Assembly: GCA_903938955.1 (NCBI GenBank)
Contig: CAJAFJ010000025.1
Location: forward strand, 1-5,165
Source: an uncultured beta proteobacterium
GTDB taxonomy: Bacteria; Pseudomonadota; Gammaproteobacteria; Burkholderiales; Burkholderiaceae
DNA length: 5,165 nt
Direction: 5' to 3'
Shown: positions 1 through 5,165 of the stretch, in pieces
Numbering within the stretch: the first letter of the stretch is position 1
How the letters are laid out: each line of letters begins with the position of its first letter
Position numbers and translations under genes: made by a program
The notes under the pieces: model-generated
The model's input: only the letters and a program-made list of their open reading frames with translations
What the model was told of the DNA's origin: nothing
Database searches by the model: none

Positions 1-1116
1 ATGGCCGCTTCCACGCCCGAGTTGCCGCCGCCAATCACCGCCACGCGTTTGCCCTTGAACAGTGGGCCATCGCAGTGCGGGCAATAGGCCACACCGTGGT
101 TTTTGTACTGGGCTTCGCCCGGCACATTGACGTTGCGCCAGCGCGCGCCGGTGCTCAGAATGACAGTTTTGCTTTTCAGCGTGCCGCCGTTGGCCAGCTG
201 GATTTCAATCAGCCCGCCGGGCTGGGGGGCGGGAATCAGCTTGTCGGCGCGCTGCAGGTTCATGATGTCCACGTCGTAGGTTCTGACGTGGGTTTCCAGC
301 GCAGCGGCGAATTTGGGGCCATCGGTTTCGGGGATGGAGATGAAGTTCTCAATGCCCATGGTGTCATTGACCTGGCCACCAAAGCGCTCGGCGGCCACGC
401 CGGTGCGGATGCCCTTGCGGGCGGCGTACACCGCAGCCGCAGCACCCGCCGGGCCACCACCCACGATCAGCACGTCATACGGGGCTCGTTCGCTCATTTT
501 GGCGGCATCGCGTGCCGCCGCACCGGTGTCGAGCTTGGCGACAATTTCTTCCACCGTCATGCGGCCCGAGCTGAACATCTGGCCATTGAGGAAACACCAT
601 CGGCACGGCCATGATGTCGCGCTGGGCAACTTCTTCCTGGAAGGCGCCGCCCTCAATCACCACGGTCTTGATCTTGGGGTTAAAGATGGCCATCAGGCTT
701 AGCGCCTGCACCACGTCCGGGCAGTTGTGGCAGGTCAGGGACATGTAGACATCGAAGTTGAAGTCACCGTCCAGGGCGCGGATGCTCTCAATCACATCGG
801 CTTCCACCTTGGGCGGGTGGCCGCCGGTCCACAGCAGCGCCAGCACCAGCGAGGTGAACTCGTGGCCCAAGGGCAGACCGGCAAAACGCAGGCTGTTGGT
901 TGAGCCCACCCGCTGCAGGGTGAATGACGGTTGGCGGTCATCGGTTCCGTCGGTTTTCAGGGTGATCATGTCGCTGCGCAGACTCTGGATGGTCTGCAAC
1001 AACTCAAGCATCTCGCGGGCGGTGTCGGAGTCGTTCAGGCTGGCCACCATCTCGAACGGTTGTGTCACGCGCTGCAAATACGCGGCCAGTTGTGTTTTCA
1101 GGTCTTGTTCGAGCAT
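1..1116 (-). pseudogene. ahpF: Alkyl hydroperoxide reductase subunit F, frameshifted and cut by the window edge
   Basis: AhpF is the cytoplasmic FAD-dependent disulfide reductase that passes electrons from NAD(P)H to oxidised AhpC. The intact N-terminal domain (residues 1-175) carries the thioredoxin-fold redox pair C129-H-N-C132. After VPMVF the frame shifts by one extra base within 590-594. Reading on in the new frame (LNGQMF...) gives an uninterrupted protein to base 1, with the FAD motif GGGPAG (219-224), the active disulfide C345-P-H-C348 and the nucleotide-binding GGGNSG (362-367). All four cysteines fall at the E. coli AhpF positions once the extra base is ignored. Without correction the ORF runs 38 unrelated codons to a stop at 475-477, giving 213 residues that lack the reductase core. 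About 371 of roughly 520 codons lie inside the window. The ATG at 1116 has AAGGA seven bases upstream. Both sides of the break are well conserved, so this is either a very recent mutation or a sequencing error. The family call is secure; whether it is truly broken is not. Confidence 0.9.
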
Positions 1117-1130
1117 GATGGATTCCTTTT

Positions 1131-1198
1131 CTTGCTATAAATTAAATAGCTATTTATGCACGCTAGACGTGCGGTAAAGGCTTATTTATTCAAATAAA
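1131..1198. repeat. AT-rich palindromic intergenic element, resembling a Comamonadaceae dispersed repeat
   Basis: The spacer between the ahpC terminator and ahpF is packed with dyad symmetry. GCTAT (1134-1138) and ATAGC (1146-1150) flank seven bases. TAAATAGCTATTTA (1143-1156) is a perfect 14-base palindrome. GCACG-CTAGA-CGTGC (1158-1172) is a five-pair stem with a five-base loop. TTTATTCAAATAAA (1185-1198) forms another short inverted repeat. The order, a 'gctat...atagc' start, a GC-rich hairpin and then 'aggcttattt', resembles the small non-coding repeats I recall from intergenic spacers of Rhodoferax, Polaromonas and Acidovorax. The palindromes are seen directly. Membership of a dispersed family is inferred, because only one copy is in the window. 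It may also contain or disturb an ahpF promoter, but I see no convincing -35/-10 pair. Confidence 0.45.
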
Positions 1199-1243
1199 AA
1201 GCCGGACGGCAAGGGCGCAGGGCACCTTGACGCAGTCCGGCTT
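1192..1243 (-). terminator. Intrinsic terminator downstream of ahpC
   Basis: On the minus strand, AAGCCGGAC (from 1243) pairs perfectly with GTCCGGCTT (ending at 1199), a GC-rich nine-pair stem. The 27-base loop can form an inner AAGG/CCTT stem. The hairpin runs straight into a T-rich stretch (CTTTTTATTT on the minus strand), the classic Rho-independent arrangement. It begins about 45 bases after the ahpC stop. The plus-strand reading lacks a T tract, so it serves ahpC only. Its position before ahpF suggests most ahpC transcripts end here. Confidence 0.85.
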
Positions 1244-1287
1244 GGGGCACGCGTTTTTAAGTGCGTGCCTGTCAGGTCACAGGTGCC

Positions 1288-1851
1288 TTAGATCTTGCCG
1301 ACCAAGTCCAGCGAAGGGGCGATGGTCTTGGCGCCTTCATTCCACTTGGCGGGGCAGACTTCACCAGGGTGGCTGGCGGTGTACTGGGCGGCCTTGAGCT
1401 TGCGCAACGTTTCTTTCACGTCACGGGCGATTTCGTTGGAGTGGACTTCCATGGTCTTGATCATGCCGTCCGGGTTGATGATGAACGTGCCGCGCAGTGC
1501 CAGGCCTTCTTCAGGGATGTGCACGCCAAAAGCATTGGTGAGTTGGTGAGTTGGGTCGCCGACCAGCGGGAACTGGGCCTTGCCCACGGCGGGGGAGGTT
1601 TCGTGCCAGACCTTGTGCGAGAAATGCGTGTCGGTGGTGACGATGTAGACCTCGGTACCAGCCTTCTGGAACTCGGCGTAGTGTTCAGCCGCATCTTCCA
1701 CTTCGGTCGGGCAGTTGAACGTGAAAGCGGCGGGCATGAAAATCAGGACTGACCACTTGCCCTTCAGGCTGGCTTCGGTGACTTCGATGAACTTGCCGTT
1801 GTGGAAAGCTTGGGCTTTGAACGGTTGAACTTGGGTATTGATCAATGACAT
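1288..1851 (-). CDS. ahpC: Alkyl hydroperoxide reductase subunit C (2-Cys peroxiredoxin)
   Basis: AhpC is a cytoplasmic peroxidase that reduces H2O2, organic hydroperoxides and peroxynitrite, and is recycled by AhpF. The protein is 187 residues, the same length as E. coli AhpC. The peroxidatic site P40-AAF-T44-FN-C47 fits the PxxxT/SxxC motif, and Arg120 is the conserved active-site arginine. The resolving cysteine is C166 in HPGEVCPAKW, and the protein ends with the family's typical SLDLVGKI tail. The ATG at 1851 is chosen because AGGAG sits seven bases upstream and MSLINTQ is the standard AhpC N-terminus. The frame stays open another 324 bases upstream to 2175, but that stretch crosses the divergent yaaA start and is not AhpC-like. 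A strong terminator follows the gene, and ahpF lies 171 bases beyond the stop on the same strand. Divergent OxyR-like sites upstream suggest peroxide induction. Confidence 0.97.
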   Translation of the reverse strand: MSLINTQVQPFKAQAFHNGKFIEVTEASLKGKWSVLIFMPAAFTFNCPTEVEDAAEHYAEFQKAGTEVYIVTTDTHFSHKVWHETSPAVGKAQFPLVGDPTHQLTNAFGVHIPEEGLALRGTFIINPDGMIKTMEVHSNEIARDVKETLRKLKAAQYTASHPGEVCPAKWNEGAKTIAPSLDLVGKI

Positions 1852-1858
1852 GAGGAAA

Positions 1859-1863
1859 CTCCT
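1859..1863 (-). promoter_or_regulatory. ahpC ribosome binding site
   Basis: AGGAG on the minus strand lies seven bases before the ATG at 1851. It fixes the ahpC start against the much longer open frame that continues upstream. Confidence 0.85.
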
Positions 1864-1902
1864 GCAAAAGGTTGAAAAACGCGGTTTTAACCGACAGGCT
1901 AA

Positions 1903-1908
1903 ATCATA
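1903..1908 (-). promoter_or_regulatory. Possible ahpC -10 element
   Basis: TATGAT on the minus strand matches TATAAT at five of six positions and would place the transcription start near 1896, giving a leader of about 45 bases. The hexamer 17 bases upstream (TCACTG) is a poor -35, which is normal for activator-dependent promoters. The second OxyR-like cluster (1947-1968) would sit about 50-72 bases upstream of this start, a usual place for OxyR. This is a prediction by eye only. Confidence 0.4.
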
Positions 1909-1920
1909 GCTGCCAACTAT
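1906..1920. promoter_or_regulatory. Perfect match to the OxyR dimer-site consensus
   Basis: ATAGCTGCCAACTAT matches all ten specified positions of the E. coli OxyR unit ATAGNTNNNANCTAT, and does so on both strands. It lies in the 160-base spacer between divergent ahpC and yaaA. OxyR is a LysR-type activator that senses H2O2 through a disulfide and normally binds two such units spaced by seven bases. The expected neighbouring units, 22 bases to either side, match poorly, so only one half of the full operator is strong. The site overlaps the predicted ahpC -10. No oxyR gene is in the window. Confidence 0.55.
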
Positions 1921-1946
1921 CATTTCAGTGATGCTTTGTCTTAAAG

Positions 1947-1968
1947 CTATCGATAGGCAATCTTTATC
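1947..1968. promoter_or_regulatory. Second palindromic cluster, weaker OxyR-like site
   Basis: CTATCGATAG (1947-1956) is a perfect ten-base palindrome. It overlaps GATAG-N7-TTATC (1952-1968), whose inner 15 bases match the OxyR unit at seven of ten specified positions. The cluster lies upstream of the predicted ahpC promoter and overlaps the -35 area of the predicted yaaA promoter, where an activator could serve both directions. A different LysR-type regulator remains possible. Confidence 0.4.
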
Positions 1969-1979
1969 AGCGGGGCAGG

Positions 1980-1985
1980 GATAAT
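1980..1985 (+). promoter_or_regulatory. Possible yaaA -10 element
   Basis: GATAAT matches TATAAT at five of six positions and lies 26 bases before the yaaA ATG. No good -35 exists 16-18 bases upstream (GCAATC at 17). The OxyR-like cluster 1952-1968 covers that place, which would suit an activated promoter. Confidence 0.35.
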
Positions 1986-2011
1986 TCACGCTTCCCAGTG
2001 GAGGCCTTGCC

Positions 2012-2791
2012 ATGCTATTTTTGTTGTCCCCCGCCAAATCCCTCAACTTTGACCCCGCGCCCAGCACGGTGCCACACACGCAGCCCTTGTTTGTCAAGCA
2101 ATCGGCCGAGCTGATCGACCTGTTGCAGGAGAAAACGCCCGCCCAAATCGCCAGCCTGATGAGCCTGAGCGACACCTTGGCGGGCCTGAATGTGGCGCGT
2201 TACGCCGCCTGGAGCCCCAAATTCACCGCCAAAAATGCCAAGCAAGCGGTGCTGGCCTTTAACGGCGATGTGTACGAAGGGCTGGACGCCAAAAGCCTCA
2301 CGCCCGAAGATTTGGCCTGGACGCAAGCACATGTATGTATCTTGAGCGGCCTGTACGGCGTGTTGCGCCCGCTGGACTACATGCAGCCCTATCGGTTGGA
2401 GATGGGCACAACGCTGGCCAATGCCCATGGCAATAACCTGTACAAATTTTGGGGTTCGCACATTTCGCACTACCTGAACGAGCGGCTGCAGCGCGATATC
2501 TCGCCGGTGGTGATCAACCTCGCCAGCCAGGAGTACTTCAAGGCGGTGGACGGAAAAACCCTCAAAGCGCGGGTGATTGAGTGCGTGTTTCAGGAGTTGA
2601 AGGGTGACCAATACAAAATCGTCAGCTTCTACGCCAAGCGCGCCCGCGGGCTGATGGCGCGCTATGCCGCCACGCACCGGGTGGTGGCACCCCAGCAGTT
2701 GCAGGCGTTTGACGCGGAAGGCTACGCGTTTGATGCCGCCGTCTCCAGTCCTGACCGCTTGGTGTTCCGGCGCCAGTCACCAGTGGCTTGA
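2012..2791 (+). CDS. yaaA: Peroxide stress protein YaaA (UPF0246/DUF328)
   Basis: YaaA is a cytoplasmic protein that in E. coli belongs to the OxyR regulon and lowers unincorporated iron during H2O2 stress, limiting Fenton damage to DNA and proteins. Its exact biochemical activity is not settled. The protein is 259 residues, close to the 258 of E. coli YaaA. The family's N-terminal signature is present as MLFLLSPAKSLNFD. The C-terminal block QYKIVSFYAKRARGLMARYA (residues 208-227) is the conserved basic AKxARGxM region, and LSGLYGVLRPLDYMQPYRLE is the central conserved block. The ATG at 2012 is supported by GGAGG seven bases upstream (2000-2004). It is divergent from ahpC across 160 bases with OxyR-like sites, which fits joint peroxide control. 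A hydrolase gene follows after 50 bases on the same strand. Confidence 0.95.
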   Translation: MLFLLSPAKSLNFDPAPSTVPHTQPLFVKQSAELIDLLQEKTPAQIASLMSLSDTLAGLNVARYAAWSPKFTAKNAKQAVLAFNGDVYEGLDAKSLTPEDLAWTQAHVCILSGLYGVLRPLDYMQPYRLEMGTTLANAHGNNLYKFWGSHISHYLNERLQRDISPVVINLASQEYFKAVDGKTLKARVIECVFQELKGDQYKIVSFYAKRARGLMARYAATHRVVAPQQLQAFDAEGYAFDAAVSSPDRLVFRRQSPVA

Positions 2792-2841
2792 ATCGGCGAA
2801 TTGATGACAAGCGGATTGACGTTCTATTAACCCGAGACCTT

Positions 2842-3771
2842 ATGAAAATACGAGCCAACAACATTGACATTGAAGTCGAGGACACCGGCGCTGGCTGGGG
2901 CCCTGGCCCGGCTTCCGGGGGTGACCACCGGCCTGCGGTGCTGCTGATCATGGGCTTGGGCATGCAACTGGTGGCCTGGCCGCCACAGCTGCTGCAGGCC
3001 CTGGTGGATGCCGGTTACCGCGTCATTTGCCACGACAACCGTGACGTCGGTTTGAGCCACCCGTTTGACAACCTGGGCAAGCCCAATTTGATCTGGCAAA
3101 GCCTGAAATACAAACTCGGCATGACGCCAAAAGCGCCCTACAGCCTGGGCGACATGGCCGCTGATTCGCTGGGTGTGCTGGACGCGCTGGGCATCAGCCA
3201 GGCGCATGTGGTGGGTGCCAGCATGGGCGGCATGATTGCGCAGCGGCTGGCGCTGGCCGCCCCCCAGCGGGTGCTGAGCCTGACCAGCGCGATGAGCACC
3301 AGCAGCGCCAAAGGCCTGCCGCCACCGCGCCCGGAGGTGGTTCGCGTGATGCTGCAGCGCCCCAACCGCCACCACCCGCAGGCCGTGCTGGACCATTACG
3401 TGCGGCTGTTCAATGCTATTGGCAGCCCGGCGTTTCCGACGCCCGAGGCCGAGTTGCGCGAGCGTATCTTGACGGCGCAGGCACGCGGCTATTACCCTGA
3501 CGGCACGCTGCGCCAATTGGTGGCGGTGATGGCCGACACCACCCGCGCCGCCGAGTTGCCCCGCATCATCACACCGACGCTGGTGCTGCACGGCAAGGCC
3601 GACCCGCTGGTGCCTTACGCTTGTGGCGAAGACACGGCCCGGCGCATACCGGGCGCCAAACTGGTTGGCATCGACGGCATGGGCCACGACCTGCCACCCG
3701 GCCCGGTGGCGCAGATGCTGGCCGAGCTGATTCCGCATTTAAAGGCCGCCGACCGCCGCGCCCACCTTTAG
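2842..3771 (+). CDS. Alpha/beta-fold hydrolase (LipG/RdmC-like), substrate unknown
   Basis: This is a 309-residue soluble alpha/beta hydrolase, probably an esterase. The order of elements is canonical. An oxyanion-loop region [12 protein letters not shown] follows the first core strand, and [13 protein letters not shown] is the next. The nucleophile elbow is G125-A-S127-M-G129-G. A lid region covers about residues 150-230, the acid is D254 in HGKADPLVP, and the catalytic histidine is H282 in GMGHDLP. The overall pattern resembles the LipG/aclacinomycin-methylesterase type, but the substrate cannot be read from sequence. A Gly/Pro-rich insertion (about residues 16-29) sits between the first two strands. 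The ATG at 2842 is chosen because it begins the conserved part. Its ribosome site is weak (CGAGA). A TTG at 2788 overlapping the yaaA stop would add 18 residues with no visible family match. There is no signal peptide. It lies 25 bases before queF and may be co-transcribed with yaaA and queF. Confidence 0.85.
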   Translation: MKIRANNIDIEVEDTGAGWGPGPASGGDHRPAVLLIMGLGMQLVAWPPQLLQALVDAGYRVICHDNRDVGLSHPFDNLGKPNLIWQSLKYKLGMTPKAPYSLGDMAADSLGVLDALGISQAHVVGASMGGMIAQRLALAAPQRVLSLTSAMSTSSAKGLPPPRPEVVRVMLQRPNRHHPQAVLDHYVRLFNAIGSPAFPTPEAELRERILTAQARGYYPDGTLRQLVAVMADTTRAAELPRIITPTLVLHGKADPLVPYACGEDTARRIPGAKLVGIDGMGHDLPPGPVAQMLAELIPHLKAADRRAHL

Positions 3772-3796
3772 CAAGCCCTTCAAACGCCCCCACTTT

Positions 3797-4666
3797 ATGA
3801 ACCACCCTGAAAACTCCCAACTCGGCAAAACCTCTGCCTACATCGACCACTACGACGCCTCGCTGCTGTTCCCGATTCCCCGGGCAGGCAAGCGCGCCGA
3901 GATCGGTATCAGTGCCACGCCGCCATTTTTTGGCGCTGACCTGTGGACCGCGTTCGAGTTGAGCTGGCTCAACCTGCGCGGCAAGCCGCAGGTGGCGCTG
4001 GCGCATTTCACGGTGCCGTGCGAGACGCCCAACATCATCGAGAGCAAGTCCTTCAAGCTCTACCTCAACAGCTTCAACAACACCGCGTTTGCCGATGTGG
4101 ACGCGGTCAAAGCCCGCCTGCGCGCCGACTTGAGCGAAGCCGTGTGGCGCGACACCACCCAAGCTACCGCGGCCAGCGGCCCGGCGGCGGCGTCGATTGG
4201 CGTCAAAATTTTGCTGCCCGAGTTGTTTGACCGCGAACCCATTTATGAGCTGGACGGCCTGAATCTGGACCGTCTGGATGTGGAATGCAGCCGCTACACG
4301 CCCGCGCCGGACCTGCTTAAAACGCTGGAGGCCGAGGCCCCGGTGACTGAAGTGCTGGTCAGCCATTTGCTTAAAAGCAACTGTCTGGTGACCGGTCAGC
4401 CTGACTGGGGCAGTGTGCAGATCAGCTACACCGGCGCACCGATCGACCAGGAAGGGCTGCTGCAATATTTGGTCAGCTACCGCAACCACAACGAGTTTCA
4501 TGAGCAGTGCGTGGAGCGCATCTTCATGGACCTGTGGACGCGCTGCAAGCCGCTCAAGCTGAGTGTCTATGCGCGCTACACGCGCCGCGGCGGGCTCGAC
4601 ATCAACCCGTTTCGCACCAGCTTTCCGCAAGCGATTCCGGCCAATACCCGCACCGCACGGCAGTAA
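3797..4666 (+). CDS. queF: NADPH-dependent 7-cyano-7-deazaguanine (preQ0) reductase, two-domain type
   Basis: QueF reduces the nitrile of preQ0 to the aminomethyl group of preQ1 with two NADPH, a late cytoplasmic step of queuosine tRNA modification before transfer by Tgt. The protein is 289 residues, matching the long tandem T-fold (E. coli-type, about 282 residues) form. The N-terminal half holds the QueF signature E82-S-K-S-F-K-L-Y89. The C-terminal half holds the catalytic cysteine C196 in [13 protein letters not shown], the proton-donor aspartate D203, and the substrate-binding pair H235-E236 in NEFHEQC. The ATG at 3797 starts a typical N-terminus, but no clear Shine-Dalgarno precedes it, which may mean translation depends on the gene upstream 25 bases away. 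No other queuosine gene is in the window. The downstream gene is convergent. Confidence 0.95.
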   Translation: MNHPENSQLGKTSAYIDHYDASLLFPIPRAGKRAEIGISATPPFFGADLWTAFELSWLNLRGKPQVALAHFTVPCETPNIIESKSFKLYLNSFNNTAFADVDAVKARLRADLSEAVWRDTTQATAASGPAAASIGVKILLPELFDREPIYELDGLNLDRLDVECSRYTPAPDLLKTLEAEAPVTEVLVSHLLKSNCLVTGQPDWGSVQISYTGAPIDQEGLLQYLVSYRNHNEFHEQCVERIFMDLWTRCKPLKLSVYARYTRRGGLDINPFRTSFPQAIPANTRTARQ

Positions 4667-4669
4667 CCG

Positions 4670-4690
4670 CAGCGCTTAAAAAAGCGGCTG
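4670..4690. other. Imperfect hairpin between convergent queF and the PAS gene
   Basis: CAGCGCTT (4670-4677) pairs with AAGC-G-GCTG (4682-4690) around an AAAA loop with one bulged G. It lies four bases after the queF stop. A second inverted repeat with GGCC arms surrounding GAATTC (4695-4710) overlaps the stop of the opposite gene. Neither hairpin is followed by a T tract on either strand, so an intrinsic terminator is not convincing. The 37-base spacer holds nothing else. Confidence 0.3.
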
Positions 4691-4703
4691 ATCTGGCCCG
4701 AAT

Positions 4704-5165
4704 TCAGGCCGTGCTGGCCTCAATCGCCCGCTCGGTGGTGGCAATGGCATACATCTGCCCAGCTTCATCGACCAGCGCACTGCTGATGATGGACACCTCC
4801 AGCACGGCGCCCGCCTTGGTCAGGCGCTGGGTGCGGTAGGGCTGCAAGGTTTCCACCCGGCTCAGTTGGGCCAGCCGGGCCAGCGCTCCTTCGCGCTGGT
4901 CCTCGGGGATGCGGTCTTGCACGTTGAGTTTGAGCGCCTGGGCCTCAGTCCAGCCGTACAGACGCGCGGCGCCCGGGTTCCAGGCCAGGGTCTGGCCCTG
5001 CAGGTCTTGCACCGTGATGGCATCCGACGCATCGCGCACCACCACCGCCATGCGCATCAACTCGTTGGTCGATTTGCGCAGCGCCGCCTCGGCCTGCTTG
5101 AGTTCGCTCACATCCACAAAGGTAATGACTGCGCCCTCAATCACATTGTCCAGCGTGCGGTAGGG
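4704..5165 (-). CDS. C-terminal end of a PAS-domain signalling protein, probably a CheB/CheR-PAS fusion
   Basis: This is the last 153 codons of a gene that begins beyond the right edge; the stop TGA is at 4706-4704. The first visible residues (PYRTLDNVIEGAVITFVDVSE) are the end of one PAS-like sensor domain. A short helical linker rich in Ala, Lys and Glu follows (about residues 21-45). A complete PAS domain comes next, with VVVRDASDAITVQDLQG, the characteristic AWNPGAARLYGWTEAQAL segment and the closing EAGQMYAIATTER strand. This arrangement is what I recall from the C-termini of large chemotaxis methylesterase/methyltransferase (CheB/CheR) fusions with PAS repeats in Burkholderiales. No CheB or CheR catalytic part is in view, so a hybrid kinase or another PAS protein is possible. 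The GTG at 5144 is not a start, because the frame is open to the edge and similarity continues through it. It is convergent with queF. Confidence 0.75.
   Translation of the reverse strand, partial: PYRTLDNVIEGAVITFVDVSELKQAEAALRKSTNELMRMAVVVRDASDAITVQDLQGQTLAWNPGAARLYGWTEAQALKLNVQDRIPEDQREGALARLAQLSRVETLQPYRTQRLTKAGAVLEVSIISSALVDEAGQMYAIATTERAIEASTA

Noticed and set aside
590..594. Programmed ribosomal frameshift in ahpF
   Set aside because: There is no slippery heptamer or evident stimulatory structure, and AhpF is not known to use recoding. Mutation or sequencing error is simpler.
75..702. Plus-strand open frames across the ahpF region
   Set aside because: They are shadows of ahpF, which is recognisable on the minus strand on both sides of the frameshift.
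1852..2175. A 108-residue N-terminal extension of AhpC in the same open frame
   Set aside because: AhpC starts at MSLINTQ with a good ribosome site. The extension has no family similarity, crosses the control region and runs antisense into yaaA.
2788..2841. TTG start for the hydrolase overlapping the yaaA stop (TTGA)
   Set aside because: It would suggest translational coupling, but the added 18 residues look unlike the family and no ribosome site precedes the TTG. The ATG at 2842 begins the conserved part. Not fully excluded.
2827..3738. Long minus-strand open frame opposite the hydrolase
   Set aside because: It is His/Gln/Arg-rich antisense translation of a high-GC gene with clear catalytic motifs on the plus strand.
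3569..4630. 353-codon minus-strand open frame opposite queF
   Set aside because: It is low-complexity antisense translation. QueF on the plus strand has all family motifs and the expected length.
4670..4710. Bidirectional terminator between queF and the PAS gene
   Set aside because: The stems are imperfect and neither strand has a T tract after them. Kept only as a low-confidence hairpin.

Overview
The window looks like chromosomal DNA from a betaproteobacterium, most likely Comamonadaceae (Rhodoferax/Polaromonas-like). The evidence is the high GC content, the protein sequences (two-domain QueF, a CheB/CheR-PAS tail, E. coli-type AhpC/AhpF) and an intergenic sequence resembling the small dispersed repeats of that family. 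The genus is inferred from memory of related proteins, not from a search.

Layout. Positions 1-1116 (minus) hold ahpF, the flavin disulfide reductase that recycles AhpC. Its 3' part lies outside the window, and a one-base frameshift near 590-594 breaks it. Positions 1117-1287 are an intergenic spacer with an AT-rich palindromic repeat and a strong intrinsic terminator for ahpC. Positions 1288-1851 (minus) are ahpC, the 2-Cys peroxiredoxin. Positions 1852-2011 are a divergent control region with a perfect OxyR half-operator match and a second palindromic cluster. Positions 2012-2791 (plus) are yaaA, a peroxide-stress protein that limits free iron. Next on the plus strand come an alpha/beta hydrolase (2842-3771) and queF (3797-4666), the preQ0 reductase of queuosine biosynthesis. 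Positions 4704-5165 (minus) are the C-terminal end of a convergent PAS-domain signalling protein of the CheB/CheR fusion type.

How it fits together. The left half is a peroxide defence locus. AhpC reduces H2O2 and organic peroxides, AhpF re-reduces AhpC with NAD(P)H, and YaaA lowers the free iron that drives Fenton damage. ahpC and yaaA are divergent around one short region carrying OxyR-like sites, so one oxidative signal could switch on both sides. The hydrolase and queF follow yaaA at short spacing on the same strand and may be co-transcribed, but nothing seen ties them functionally to peroxide stress.

I see no new biological system, mobile element, CRISPR array, tRNA or rRNA. The points most worth checking are the shared OxyR-like control region, the ahpF frameshift, and the terminator plus repeat that separate ahpC from ahpF.
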